Positions 54,842-64,000 of a stretch of DNA of 64,000 bases are shown here, in pieces. Made by a program: the position numbers and the translations under genes. Each line of letters begins with the position of its first letter. The stretch's first letter is position 1. The notes beneath the pieces were generated by a model that searched no databases, was not told the DNA's origin, and saw only the letters and a program-made list of their open reading frames with translations. Source of the DNA: Rhizobium sp. Leaf453 (GTDB taxonomy: Bacteria; Pseudomonadota; Alphaproteobacteria; Rhizobiales; Rhizobiaceae); assembly GCF_001425605.1 (NCBI RefSeq), contig NZ_LMRG01000029.1:186001-250000 (forward strand). The letters are read 5' to 3'.

Positions 54842-56632
54842 ATGCATCGTTACCGCAGCCACACTTGTGCCGCTCTCCGCAAAGCCGATGTCGGCCAGAC
54901 CGTCCGGATTTCCGGCTGGGTTCACCGTGTCCGCGACCATGGCGGCCTGCTGTTCATCGACCTTCGCGACCATTATGGCATGACGCAGATCGTCGTCGAT
55001 CCCGACTCACCGGCTTTCAAGACCGCCGAGACCGTTCGCGGCGAATGGGTCATCCGTATCGACGGTGCGGTCAAGGCGCGTTCCGACGAGACCGTCAACA
55101 AGCTGATGGCGACTGGCGAAATCGAACTCTATGCGCAAGAGATCGAGGTTCTTTCTGCATCCAAGGAACTGCCGCTGCCGGTCTTCGGCGAGCCGGACTA
55201 TCCGGAAGATATCCGCCTCAAGTACCGCTTCCTCGACCTGCGCCGCGAAACGCTGCACAAGAACATCATCAAGCGCAGCCAGATCATTTCCGACATGCGC
55301 AACCGGATGAACTCGGCCGGTTTCGCCGAATATTCGACGCCGATCCTGACAGCGTCCTCGCCGGAAGGCGCGCGCGACTTCCTCGTGCCGAGCCGTATTC
55401 ATCCAGGAACCTTCTTCGCCCTGCCACAGGCGCCGCAGCAGTACAAGCAGCTTCTGATGGTTGCCGGTTTCGACCGCTACTTCCAGATCGCGCCGTGCTT
55501 CCGTGACGAAGACCCGCGTGCCGACCGGCTGCCGGGCGAGTTCTACCAACTCGACCTGGAAATGAGCTTCGTCACCCAGGAAGACGTCTGGAACACGATG
55601 GGTCCGATCATGACCGGCGTGTTCGAGCAGTTCGCCGAAGGCAAGCCCGTGACCAAGGAATGGCCGCGCATTCCTTATGACGAAGCGATCCGCAAGTATG
55701 GTTCCGACAAGCCGGACCTGCGCAACCCGATCGTCATGGAAAACGTCACCGAACATTTCGCCGGTTCCGGCTTCAAGGTGTTCGCCAACATGATCGCCTC
55801 GAACCCGAAGGTCGAAGTCTGGGCGATCCCTGCCAAGACTGGTGGCAGCAGAGCCTTTTGCGACCGCATGAACGCCTGGGCACAGTCGCTTGGTCAGCCC
55901 GGTCTGGGCTACATTTTCTGGAAGGAAGAGGACGGCAAGACCGCAGGCTCCGGTCCGCTCGCCAAGAACATCGGCGAAGAGCGTACCGACGCCGTTCGCG
56001 CCCAACTGGGCCTCGAAGCGGGCGACGCCTGCTTCTTCGTGGCCGGTGAACCGTCGAAATTCTACAAGTTTGCAGGCGAAGCCCGCACCAAGGCCGGCGA
56101 GGACCTGAACCTTGTCGATCGCGAGCGCTTCGAGTTGTGCTGGATCATTGACTTCCCGTTCTACGAATGGAGCGAGGAAGACAAGAAGGTCGATTTCGCC
56201 CACAACCCGTTCTCGATGCCTCAGGGTGGTCTCGAAGCCCTGCAGACGCAGGATCCGTTGACGATCAAGGCCTATCAGTATGACGCCGTCTGCAACGGCT
56301 TCGAAATCGCATCCGGCTCGATCCGTAACCAGTCGCCGGAACTGATGGTCAAGGCGTTCGAACTGGTCGGCCTGTCGCAGAGCGATGTCGAGGAGCGCTT
56401 CGGCGGCATGTACCGCGCGTTCCAGTACGGCGCGCCGCCACATGGCGGTTGTGCTTTCGGTATCGACCGCGTTGTGATGCTTCTGCTCGGCGCCAAGAAC
56501 CTGCGCGAAATCACGCTGTTCCCGATGAACCAGCAGGCGCAGGACCTTTTGATGAACGCCCCGGCGCCGGCCATGCCGAAGCAACTGATGGAACTGTCGT
56601 TGCGTGTCATTCCGCCGATGAAGAAGGACTGA
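54842..56632 (+). CDS. aspS: Aspartyl-tRNA synthetase
   Basis: This 596-residue class IIb synthetase charges tRNA with aspartate. It has an N-terminal OB-fold anticodon domain ([23 protein letters not shown]), motif 2 ([19 protein letters not shown]), the GAD domain insert and motif 3 ([16 protein letters not shown]). AGGAT 7 bp upstream fixes the start. The bacterial-type long form is expected to be non-discriminating in organisms without AsnRS, which is inferred for this lineage. Confidence 0.97.
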   Translation: MHRYRSHTCAALRKADVGQTVRISGWVHRVRDHGGLLFIDLRDHYGMTQIVVDPDSPAFKTAETVRGEWVIRIDGAVKARSDETVNKLMATGEIELYAQEIEVLSASKELPLPVFGEPDYPEDIRLKYRFLDLRRETLHKNIIKRSQIISDMRNRMNSAGFAEYSTPILTASSPEGARDFLVPSRIHPGTFFALPQAPQQYKQLLMVAGFDRYFQIAPCFRDEDPRADRLPGEFYQLDLEMSFVTQEDVWNTMGPIMTGVFEQFAEGKPVTKEWPRIPYDEAIRKYGSDKPDLRNPIVMENVTEHFAGSGFKVFANMIASNPKVEVWAIPAKTGGSRAFCDRMNAWAQSLGQPGLGYIFWKEEDGKTAGSGPLAKNIGEERTDAVRAQLGLEAGDACFFVAGEPSKFYKFAGEARTKAGEDLNLVDRERFELCWIIDFPFYEWSEEDKKVDFAHNPFSMPQGGLEALQTQDPLTIKAYQYDAVCNGFEIASGSIRNQSPELMVKAFELVGLSQSDVEERFGGMYRAFQYGAPPHGGCAFGIDRVVMLLLGAKNLREITLFPMNQQAQDLLMNAPAPAMPKQLMELSLRVIPPMKKD

Positions 56633-56691
56633 CGAAGTCAGTCACCTCAATCGGATACGCTTGCGGCCGCCTCCGGGCGGCCGTTCTGCTT

Positions 56692-57693
56692 TCAGACGGC
56701 GCCCGGGGGAAGACGGTTGTCGAGAAAGTACCACTGTTCGAGATGGGCGCGGATAATCGGCTCGACCACCGCGTTGATGAAGACGATATCATCCATCAGC
56801 GTATCGGCCTTGCCGTCGGCAGGCGGCAGGCTGAAGGGCTCCACGCAGTGGAAGATAAACCGCGCCTGGTGAGTGCGCACACAATAGATCGGAGCGATCT
56901 TTGCACCGGTCATCCGGGCAAGCCGGGCGATTACCGCCATGTTGCATTCGGTTGTCGGGGGGCGGCCGAACAATGGTCCGCGCACGACGCCGCGAAAACC
57001 CTCGTCGCAGAATTGTACGATGACGCCGCCCGATTTCAGTTCCTTGAACGCAGGGCGGATGCTGGCATATCCTGAGGGCAAGAGTCTGAGCCCGGCCTTG
57101 CTGCGGACGCGTCTGGTGATCCAGTTGCGGCCCCGTTGCGGTGGTGGCGCGAAATTGACGTTCGGCACCACGCCCATTTCGACCAGCTCCGGTGCCATGA
57201 TCTCCCAGTTGCCGAGATGCATGGCGGCAAGGATGACCGGGCCTTCCCGGACGGCTTCGAGCATCTTCTCCGTTCCGACGCGCTGAACACGCCGGGGTCT
57301 GGCGGCGGCAATGCGCATCAGGACCGAATATTCCGCCACGAACCGCCCCTGCGCATCGCAATTGGCGATGAACATGGCGTCGCGCTGTGCATCGGTGAGA
57401 TCCGGGCGCAACCGCGCGAGATTGGCGCGCGCGCGCTTTTCCTGCTGCTTGAATTGGCGTGGAATGGTGTAACGGCTGTAGCGTGCACCGAGATCGGAAC
57501 AGGCATCGATGGGCAAAATCTTCAGGGCGAAATAGACGGAGATGTCCAGCGCGTTGCTTGGCCCTTCCTTGAACCAGTAGCGATAGAACTCCTGCCGGCC
57601 TTCCGGTCCCCGGAACAGGGCGGCAAGGCCCGGGCGGGGGGAATGTCCCTCGTAGACCCAGACCTTGCGCTGGCCGGCATTTTCCCGCGCCAT
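56692..57693 (-). CDS. Lauroyl-acyltransferase-family protein
   Basis: This 333-residue acyltransferase of the LpxL/HtrB (lysophospholipid acyltransferase) superfamily has the catalytic H-x4-E motif in MHLGNWE near residue 160 and further family segments RRVRSKAGLRLLPSG and FGRPPTTECNMAV. An N-terminal amphipathic region replaces the usual single membrane span. It could acylate lipid A or another lipid. AGGAGG lies 9 bp before the ATG. The P450 gene is 13 bp upstream, so the two form an operon. Confidence 0.85.
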   Translation of the reverse strand: MARENAGQRKVWVYEGHSPRPGLAALFRGPEGRQEFYRYWFKEGPSNALDISVYFALKILPIDACSDLGARYSRYTIPRQFKQQEKRARANLARLRPDLTDAQRDAMFIANCDAQGRFVAEYSVLMRIAAARPRRVQRVGTEKMLEAVREGPVILAAMHLGNWEIMAPELVEMGVVPNVNFAPPPQRGRNWITRRVRSKAGLRLLPSGYASIRPAFKELKSGGVIVQFCDEGFRGVVRGPLFGRPPTTECNMAVIARLARMTGAKIAPIYCVRTHQARFIFHCVEPFSLPPADGKADTLMDDIVFINAVVEPIIRAHLEQWYFLDNRLPPGAV

Positions 57694-57706
57694 GAATCCA
57701 TTCCTC

Positions 57707-59131
57707 CTAACGACGATGCAGGGTTACCGGCATTCCCCCGCGCGGCCGCAATGTCAACTGGTAAACCGCTTCGACCTTGTGGCCTTCCTCTACCCGGACA
57801 CGGAAGCGCTGGGCGATCACCGCGAGGCAGAGGATGGCTTCGGTCAGGCCGAATTGCAGCCCCGGGCAAAGCCGTGGTCCGCTGGCAAAAGGAATATAGC
57901 TGTAGGGCGCGGGACGCCGGCCTTCCAGGAAACGCTCCGGGCGGAACTGGTGGGCTTTGGGAAACAGGGCTTCGGTTCGGTGCAGGAGCCATGGTGCGAT
58001 CATGATGAGATCGGCACGCTTGATTTCATATCCGCCAATCTCATCGGTCGCCTTTGCCTGTCGCGCCAGGATCGGGACGGGAGGATAGAGTCTCAGCGCT
58101 TCCTCCACCACGGCGCGGCACCATTCGAGTTGATCGACATGCTCGATCGACGGTGCATTGTCACCGCAGACACGCGCGATTTCATCGTGGATGGCCGTTT
58201 CCACCCATGGCGCACGCGACAGGAGATACCAGATCCAGGTCAGCGTCGCGGCGGTGGTTTCATGCCCGGCCATGAAGATCGTCGCGGCCTCGTTACGCAG
58301 GGCAACAACGTCGAGCTTGAGTTCCGGATTGCGCTGCTGCCGGCGCACGAGCAGGTCCAGCATCGAACTGTTGTCTCCCTTGCCGGCAATGTGGTCCTCG
58401 ACCACCTTGTCGATGACACGGTGGATCCGGCCAACGGAGCGCTTCATCGAGGGCGTGCCGAGCAGGGGCAAGCCTTCGTCAAAACCGAGGAAATAACCGA
58501 GATTCACCGAATCGACCAGCGACTGGTAGCTGGTGAAACCTTCGGTCACTTCATTTGCGCCATCCGGGCCGAGATCATTGCCGAAGACGCTGCGCGCGAT
58601 GATCTCGGCCGTCAGTCCAGCCATTTCGTGGAGCATGTTGACACGCGCTCCCTCGCCGAGCGAGCGCCAGCGCTCGGTCATTTCCAGCGCCGTATTGGTC
58701 ATGATGCCGCCGAAGGCCGGCACGCGGTTCTTGTGGACGATATCGGCGACCAGCGGGCGGCGCTGCTTCCAGATTTCGCCGTCGGAAATGAACAGGCCAT
58801 CGCCGAGCAGTTTTTCCAGGGCACGCCGCATCTGTGGGCTCTTGCGTTCGAAATTGTCGTGTCGGGTCGCGACGACATATTTGATGGCTTCAGGCGCGTT
58901 GACGACTGTGATCTGGCGATTGAAAATCCGCATCGTCCCGATGCCGACCTCATAGTGCTTCTTGCGGAAGACCGCGAGCAGGTTGGCGCGCGCTTGCAGA
59001 ATCAGCTTGATCTGCCGGTTGCCGGGACTGTTGTAATAGGCCGGATGAGCGGGTTCGAACTCGCGCCTGGTCGTATTCAGCCGCTCGACGGACGCATTCG
59101 TTGGGTTAAGCCAGTCGAAAAGCCTGCGCAA
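57707..59131 (-). CDS. Cytochrome P450
   Basis: This is a 474-residue P450. Helix I has AGHETTA, helix K has E-A-L-R-L-Y-P-P, and the heme loop FASGPRLCPGLQFG places the thiolate at Cys422. The start is TTG with GGAGGGG just upstream. It resembles CYP4/fatty-acid hydroxylase-type P450s more than steroid-type ones, but the substrate is not known. There is no redox partner next to it. Its close coupling with an acyltransferase suggests a lipid substrate. Confidence 0.92.
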   Translation of the reverse strand: MRRLFDWLNPTNASVERLNTTRREFEPAHPAYYNSPGNRQIKLILQARANLLAVFRKKHYEVGIGTMRIFNRQITVVNAPEAIKYVVATRHDNFERKSPQMRRALEKLLGDGLFISDGEIWKQRRPLVADIVHKNRVPAFGGIMTNTALEMTERWRSLGEGARVNMLHEMAGLTAEIIARSVFGNDLGPDGANEVTEGFTSYQSLVDSVNLGYFLGFDEGLPLLGTPSMKRSVGRIHRVIDKVVEDHIAGKGDNSSMLDLLVRRQQRNPELKLDVVALRNEAATIFMAGHETTAATLTWIWYLLSRAPWVETAIHDEIARVCGDNAPSIEHVDQLEWCRAVVEEALRLYPPVPILARQAKATDEIGGYEIKRADLIMIAPWLLHRTEALFPKAHQFRPERFLEGRRPAPYSYIPFASGPRLCPGLQFGLTEAILCLAVIAQRFRVRVEEGHKVEAVYQLTLRPRGGMPVTLHRR

Positions 59132-59453
59132 CGTCCCCTCCGGTGCGACTCGTCATAGACATCTGATCGCGGGAATCTCCCTTTGTGCCATAAGGCGAAT
59201 TGGCCCGGATCATAGCGATATCAGGAACATGGCATGTTCGTCGTCGAAGAGTCGAGGGACTTCGCAACCCACAACCGTCCCGGGCGAATTTCGGCAGCGA
59301 TCTCCCGGGCGATCGCTCCTGTTTCCGTATCTGCATTTTGCCTGAAAAGCGCCCCCAAAGCGGCGATATTCCGCGCGTAATCGGCCTTAATGCACTCTTA
59401 ACGATAGTGGGCCGGCACCTACCCAGCCGGTTTCAATGTCTGGGGGTTTGGAC
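59132..59453. other. P450/creD intergenic region
   Basis: This 322 bp gap separates divergent genes. It contains the palindrome at 59225-59239 and a direct repeat TCCCGGGCGA (59278-59287 and 59303-59312), 25 bp apart. No small gene is supported in it. Confidence 0.5.
59225..59239. promoter_or_regulatory. Palindrome GAACATG-G-CATGTTC
   Basis: Perfect 7+7 bp inverted repeat with a single central base, lying 94 bp upstream of the P450 start. It is a plausible repressor or activator site for the P450-acyltransferase operon or for creD; no regulator is nearby. Confidence 0.5.
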
Positions 59454-60893
59454 ATGACCGATATACAATCGAACCCGGAAGGCAATTCCGGAGAACCGCA
59501 ACCCGTTTTTCTTTCTCAAACATCCGACAGGGCAGGGACGGTTCGCACCGTCTTGTCCTCGCCGGGTGTCAAGTTCATCATGATCGGCTTTATTTCCATG
59601 GCCCTTCTCATCCCGACCTTGCTGGTGTGGGGGCTGGTGGAAGAGCGCGGCAAGCGGGCAGAGGAGGTTTCCGCCCGGATCGCCACGGGATGGGGCGGGC
59701 CGCAGATTTTGAATGGCCCCTATCTCGCCGTTCCTTTCGAAGTGAACCGCAACCAGACCATTGATGGCCGCATCGTCTGGCAGACGGTCACGGAATGGGC
59801 GCTGCTGATGCCCGAAACGCTGAACGTCGACGCCAAGCTGGCGACGGAAGAGCGCAGGCTATCGATCTACACCTTGCCTGTCTACAACGCCAAGATCGGC
59901 GTCACCGGCCGCTTTGCGCCCAGCATGACGGAAAATCTCCGGCAGATGGAGGGCAAGCCCGATCTGGACCGGGCCATCCTCGTCATGAGCATCGCCGATA
60001 TCACCGGGATTCGCTCGGATGCCGGCGTTCGAATCGATGGTGGGCCGCTGATGCCGTTCGATCCCGGCATGAAAGTCCTGTCTTCCGTCATGCCCGGCAA
60101 TTTCGACAAGTATAGTTCGCCAGTGAGAATCGATTCCGGAGTCAATCGCCCCATCGTCCGATCCCTTGTCGAGAACGGCTTCAACTTTGCGATTGATCTT
60201 TCGCTGAACGGTTCAGGCAGTTTCGCGATTGCACCGGCCGGTCAGACGACGCGCTTCTCCGCCGAGGCAAACTGGCCGCATCCCGGTTTCGAAGGCCTGT
60301 TCCTGCCGGAGGAAAAGACGATCGACGACAAGGGCTTTTCCGCCAAATGGACAATTCCCTATCTCGCTCGTGGCGTCGATCGCATCGTCGCGGGACCCGT
60401 CCTGCCGCTGACCAACAGCCTGATGACGGTGAACATGGTGGAGCCGGTGAAGTTCTACCAGGTCGTCGCCCGGACGCTGAAATACTCGATCGGCTTCTTC
60501 TCGGTGGTCTTCCTGGCCGTCTTCATCATCGAGTTGAAAAGCGCCCGCAAGGTCCACTGGATCCAGTATGTTCTGACCGGGCTGGCGCTGGTGGTCTTCT
60601 ACGTCCTGCTTCTGGCGCTGGCCGAGCATACTGGCTTCGAGATCGCCTATGTTCTGGCGTCGCTGTCGACAGCCGGACTGATCTCAACCTATGTCGGCTC
60701 GGTGACGGGTAGTGTCGGGCGTGGCGGCGTCCTCGCGGCTGTGCTCGTGGCCGCCTATGCGATAATGTACCTGATCCTGCGGGAGGACGAGTACGCCCTG
60801 TTGGCCGGCGCGCTCATTTCCTTCGTGACCATCGCTGCAACGATGTTTTCCACCCGCAAGGTGGATTGGTCGGGTGGCGGCAAGGCGGGCTGA
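59454..60893 (+). CDS. creD: CreD family inner membrane protein
   Basis: This 479-residue protein has one membrane segment near residues 48-70, a large periplasmic domain (GGPQILNGPYLAVPFE, then GRFAPSMTENLRQMEGKPDL) and about six membrane segments from residue 335 onward. This is the CreD topology; CreD affects envelope stress and beta-lactam or colicin tolerance. No creB/creC two-component pair is present. GGGGG lies 8 bp before the ATG. Confidence 0.87.
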   Translation: MTDIQSNPEGNSGEPQPVFLSQTSDRAGTVRTVLSSPGVKFIMIGFISMALLIPTLLVWGLVEERGKRAEEVSARIATGWGGPQILNGPYLAVPFEVNRNQTIDGRIVWQTVTEWALLMPETLNVDAKLATEERRLSIYTLPVYNAKIGVTGRFAPSMTENLRQMEGKPDLDRAILVMSIADITGIRSDAGVRIDGGPLMPFDPGMKVLSSVMPGNFDKYSSPVRIDSGVNRPIVRSLVENGFNFAIDLSLNGSGSFAIAPAGQTTRFSAEANWPHPGFEGLFLPEEKTIDDKGFSAKWTIPYLARGVDRIVAGPVLPLTNSLMTVNMVEPVKFYQVVARTLKYSIGFFSVVFLAVFIIELKSARKVHWIQYVLTGLALVVFYVLLLALAEHTGFEIAYVLASLSTAGLISTYVGSVTGSVGRGGVLAAVLVAAYAIMYLILREDEYALLAGALISFVTIAATMFSTRKVDWSGGGKAG

Positions 60894-60922
60894 GAAAGCT
60901 TTTCCGTGGATTTGGCGAGAGA

Positions 60923-60947
60923 GAACCCGGCCTCGGTTGCCGGGTTC
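60923..60947 (+). terminator. Hairpin after creD
   Basis: GAACCCGGC (60923-60931) pairs with GCCGGGTTC (60939-60947), loop 7 nt, 29 bp beyond the creD stop. The following bases are not a T-run, so termination strength is uncertain. Confidence 0.45.
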
Positions 60948-61050
60948 GAGTCATCTCGGCGGTGGTGGCGTTTGACAGCGCCGAGGTTAAAGTTGGGAAC
61001 TTTCTCTGCGTCGATCTGTTGTCCGGGCATCGAAAGCAAGGAGAAAGAAC

Positions 61051-61395
61051 ATGCGCAAGACATTCATGCTCGCATCGGCTGCTCTGATGGCGCTGTCGAC
61101 GACCGCCTTTGCCCAAAGCACCGTGATCGTTGAAGAGCCCGGTGCCGTCCTCGTCGATCCCGGCGTGACGAACTCGACGGTGGTGGAAGTCCCGGGCGAG
61201 GTTCGCACCTATGTGCTGGATCAATCGGCACCCTCAGTCGTCTATGACGGTGATGTCGTCGTTGGCACCGCGCTCCCTGATACGGTCGACCTTCATGTGG
61301 TCCAGGGCTATGACGACTATGCCTACACCGTCGTCAATGAGCGCCGGGTGATCGTCAATCCGCAGACCCGCGCGGTGATACAGGTTCTCGAGTAA
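61051..61395 (+). CDS. DUF1236 secreted protein
   Basis: This is a 114-residue exported protein with a signal peptide (MRKTFMLASAALMALSTTAFA-QS). The C-terminal DUF1236 region (VYDGDVVVGTALPDTVDLH, then YAYTVVNERRVIVNPQTRAVIQVLE) is a family common in rhizobia but of unknown function. AAGGAG lies 7 bp before the ATG. A strong terminator follows, so it is monocistronic. Confidence 0.87.
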   Translation: MRKTFMLASAALMALSTTAFAQSTVIVEEPGAVLVDPGVTNSTVVEVPGEVRTYVLDQSAPSVVYDGDVVVGTALPDTVDLHVVQGYDDYAYTVVNERRVIVNPQTRAVIQVLE

Positions 61396-61409
61396 CCCAA
61401 GCCCAATCA

Positions 61410-61448
61410 AAAAAGCCGCGGACATCGACACGACGTCCGCGGCTTTTT
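61410..61448. terminator. Bidirectional intrinsic terminator
   Basis: Arms 61410-61423 and 61435-61448 form a 14 bp perfect stem, flanked by A-run and T-run, between the convergent DUF1236 gene and the 61.5-62.7 kb gene. Confidence 0.92.
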
Positions 61449-61466
61449 CTGTTTACGAGAAGACTA

Positions 61467-62660
61467 TCAGTCGTTCGCAGTCACCTTGACGCCGAGAACG
61501 CTCGGAACGGTGTTCGGAGCACCCATGGCAGCACCAATGATCATCGGGAACGGAACGGGCTTGGCCGGCTCGGCCGAGACCGTCAGGCTTTTCGGCGCGT
61601 CGAGATAGGCGTTGACGGCGGTCGAGACCTGGTTCTGCAGTTCCGGTACATTGAGCTGCGCCATCATCAACGGCACCATGCCCTTCAGCGACTGGGCAAG
61701 CTGGTCGCCGGTGACGCCCTGCTGTGCGCCGATATAGTCGAGCACGCGCTTGGTGATTGTCGCGTCGTCGAAGCGAACGGAGGCGCTGTTGAAGCTCAGC
61801 TGCTGGATGAGGCCCATCATGGCAAGGCCGAGCGCCTGATTGGCCTCTTCCTTGTTCGGATTGGCTTCCTGAGCCTTCATGGCCTCCTGGACGGCCTTCA
61901 TGAATTCCATCGTATAGCCGGAAATGTCGAGGGCGAGGGCCAGACGGCCGACATTGGTGAAATCGAAGGCATATTCCTCGAGCGAAACGTTGCCCGTGGC
62001 AATTTCCCAGCTACCCTTGATCGTCATTTCGCCGGCGAGTGTCTTCAGGCCCAGCTTTTCAATAGCATCCTTGGCCTTGGCGTCCTCGACGTCGGAGAGG
62101 TCGGCCTTGATGCCGGAAAGCGTGGCATCGAAATCGAAGCCGGCGTCGCTCTCCTGCTTTGTCAGGTTGGCTTCCGATTCTTCCATCGAGAAGACCTGCT
62201 TGCCCTTGGCGGTCACGGTGACCGGGCCAGTCGATGCCGATTCGTACAGCAGAATGTCGTTGACGGTGCCGCCATTCGGATTGCCCGGAATGTTCAGGCC
62301 GCCGAGCGTGATGTCCTTGGCGGTAAAGGCAGTGTCGTCTTCCTTGACGTCGACATCCGGAAGGCTCACGGTTTCGACATAATAGCCGCCGTTGTCGGTT
62401 TCCTCGACGCCTTCAAGCGTGACTTCGCCGACCTTCAGGTCCTTGCCCGGTGCCGCGGCTGACTTGACGGTGACGCCCGTGAGGGTGACCGTCGTGCCAT
62501 CGACATTGACGCCTTCATAGGCGACCGTCGCGCCGCTCGAGCCGGAAGCGGCATTCAGCTTGGTGACGAGGTCGGCGCCGTCGAGTGCGAAGGCCGGGCC
62601 GGACAGGCCGATGAAGGCGGCGCTCGCGAGCATCAGACGGAGGTGGCGGGTAGACGTCAT
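61467..62660 (-). CDS. Exported protein of unknown family
   Basis: This 397-residue acidic protein has a signal peptide (MTSTRHLRLMLASAAFIGLSGPAFA-LD). The mature protein is rich in beta-forming repeats (VDGTTVTLTGVTVKS, KVGEVTLEGVEE) in its first half and in helices further on (MEFMKAVQEAMKAQEANP). I do not recognise a domain. AAGGAA lies 6 bp before the ATG. It is likely periplasmic or outer-membrane-associated. It is convergent with DUF1236. Confidence 0.78.
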   Translation of the reverse strand: MTSTRHLRLMLASAAFIGLSGPAFALDGADLVTKLNAASGSSGATVAYEGVNVDGTTVTLTGVTVKSAAAPGKDLKVGEVTLEGVEETDNGGYYVETVSLPDVDVKEDDTAFTAKDITLGGLNIPGNPNGGTVNDILLYESASTGPVTVTAKGKQVFSMEESEANLTKQESDAGFDFDATLSGIKADLSDVEDAKAKDAIEKLGLKTLAGEMTIKGSWEIATGNVSLEEYAFDFTNVGRLALALDISGYTMEFMKAVQEAMKAQEANPNKEEANQALGLAMMGLIQQLSFNSASVRFDDATITKRVLDYIGAQQGVTGDQLAQSLKGMVPLMMAQLNVPELQNQVSTAVNAYLDAPKSLTVSAEPAKPVPFPMIIGAAMGAPNTVPSVLGVKVTAND

Positions 62661-62809
62661 GGGGCGGTTCCTTTGTTGTAAAGGTTTAATTTCGAAGGCA
62701 TTTCTAATACGGATTAAGGCCGAAATATATTCGAATTCGCTTCCGGAGTCATGTTTTGTGCCGCCGCTCATTTTCGGCATGACGGCGCAGTGAAAAATAC
62801 GGATCGCCG

Positions 62810-63208
62810 CTATTTCACGACGACGTCGATTGCGTCCTGAATATACTTCGTATCGGATCGGCCCTCATATTTCTGCATGTTCATGCCGTAGGTAAAACGG
62901 TCTTTGCCATGAAAGCCGGCTTTCGGCTTGAAAAGGATCGCCATGCCCCATGCCGGCCGGCCGTCGCAGAGTTTTGAAATGTTGTTGATCTTGTATTTTA
63001 CCCATTGAAACCGGACGCTGCCATGCTCCGGTGCCTTCACCACCGTCATCTTCGGCTTGGCAATGTTGCGGCAATTCGGGGTGACGCCGGTGACGAAATT
63101 GATGGCGCTTTCGCGGCCTGCGGGAATGGTCACGTCGGCCGCATGAACGGTTTGCAACGAGAGAAGGGAGACAATGGCTACTACGGCAAATTTTGGCGAG
63201 ATACGCAT
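62810..63208 (-). CDS. Small exported protein of unknown family
   Basis: This is a 132-residue exported protein with a signal peptide (MRISPKFAVVAIVSLLSLQTVHA-AD). The mature region has two cysteines (TPNCRNI and SKLCDGR) in a mainly beta sequence (RFQWVKYKINNISKLC), perhaps an Ig-like fold. No family is recognised. AAAGG precedes the ATG. It diverges from parC. Confidence 0.72.
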   Translation of the reverse strand: MRISPKFAVVAIVSLLSLQTVHAADVTIPAGRESAINFVTGVTPNCRNIAKPKMTVVKAPEHGSVRFQWVKYKINNISKLCDGRPAWGMAILFKPKAGFHGKDRFTYGMNMQKYEGRSDTKYIQDAIDVVVK

Positions 63209-63392
63209 GTTGGCCTTTATGGACGAGTCGCTGAGATAGTCCCGGCAGCGGTTAGCATGGTTGCAACCATATGTGGTAGGGTGCGCGACAGCTTTTTGAT
63301 GCGCGCGGTTAATGACTGTTGACTTCCCGCCATCCCGGTTCTCCACAGCGCAATGCCCTGCAATCCTTGCTGTTGCGGGCATCTTGGAGTAG

Positions 63393-64000
<608 letters not shown>

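Overview
The window looks like chromosomal DNA of an alphaproteobacterium of the Rhizobiaceae (Rhizobium/Agrobacterium/Pararhizobium group). The evidence is the high GC content, the core genes present (lptG-lptF, pepA, holC, ndk, moaE-moaD-pgsA, uvrC, purN-purM, hdaA, ppk-ppx, rnd, aspS, parC) and lineage-typical small families (DUF1236, a RopB/Omp25-like porin). I found no rRNA, tRNA, CRISPR array, transposase or integrase. Both edges cut genes: lptG on the left (its 5' part is inside) and parC on the right.

1-17.6 kb: lptF-lptG diverge from pepA-holC. A small Imm50-like gene follows holC. Next come an intact DUF1254/DUF1214 secreted protein and, upstream of it, a multiply broken paralogue. 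A galactose-dehydrogenase-like oxidoreductase follows, with its 3' end and trailing hairpin tandemly duplicated (175 bp unit). The rest is scattered single genes: GNAT, an unknown TTG-start protein, an ABC-F ATPase, a degenerate GGDEF protein, a Rap1a/Tai-like secreted protein, LtrA, DinB, GST and ndk.

17.6-34.5 kb: a GST/HxlR divergent pair, then a CGNR/ABATE regulator plus lipoprotein divergent from an orphan LivH-type permease, with a perfect 11+11 palindrome between them. moaE-moaD-pgsA and uvrC-(PTR1-like SDR) follow, separated by two opposite-strand regulators (LuxR and XRE types). Then come an outer membrane beta-barrel protein, a GST, a lipoprotein RNase T2 with a secreted partner, rlmJ, a bis-MGD oxidoreductase, a NudK-like hydrolase and an omptin-type outer membrane protease, which is unexpected in this lineage.

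34.6-49.5 kb: purN-purM, a PerM-type permease, hdaA, then ppk-ppx behind a good PHO-box candidate. Next is an accessory-looking block: two paralogous RTX calcium-binding proteins, a phytase-like esterase, a membrane class III cyclase, and a divergent AraC/DUF2000 pair. The gap after the first RTX gene encodes what looks like the decayed C-terminus of a second phytase-like gene, which suggests an RTX+phytase unit was duplicated and one copy is decaying.

49.5-64 kb: rnd, a Tat-exported multicopper oxidase, an MFS transporter, a PAS-GGDEF cyclase, aspS, a P450-acyltransferase operon with a palindrome upstream, an orphan creD, DUF1236, two unrecognised secreted proteins and the start of parC. Much of the window is housekeeping. 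The less ordinary parts are the palindrome-linked CGNR/LivH module, the RTX/phytase duplication, the omptin, and the decaying DUF1254 and gal loci.
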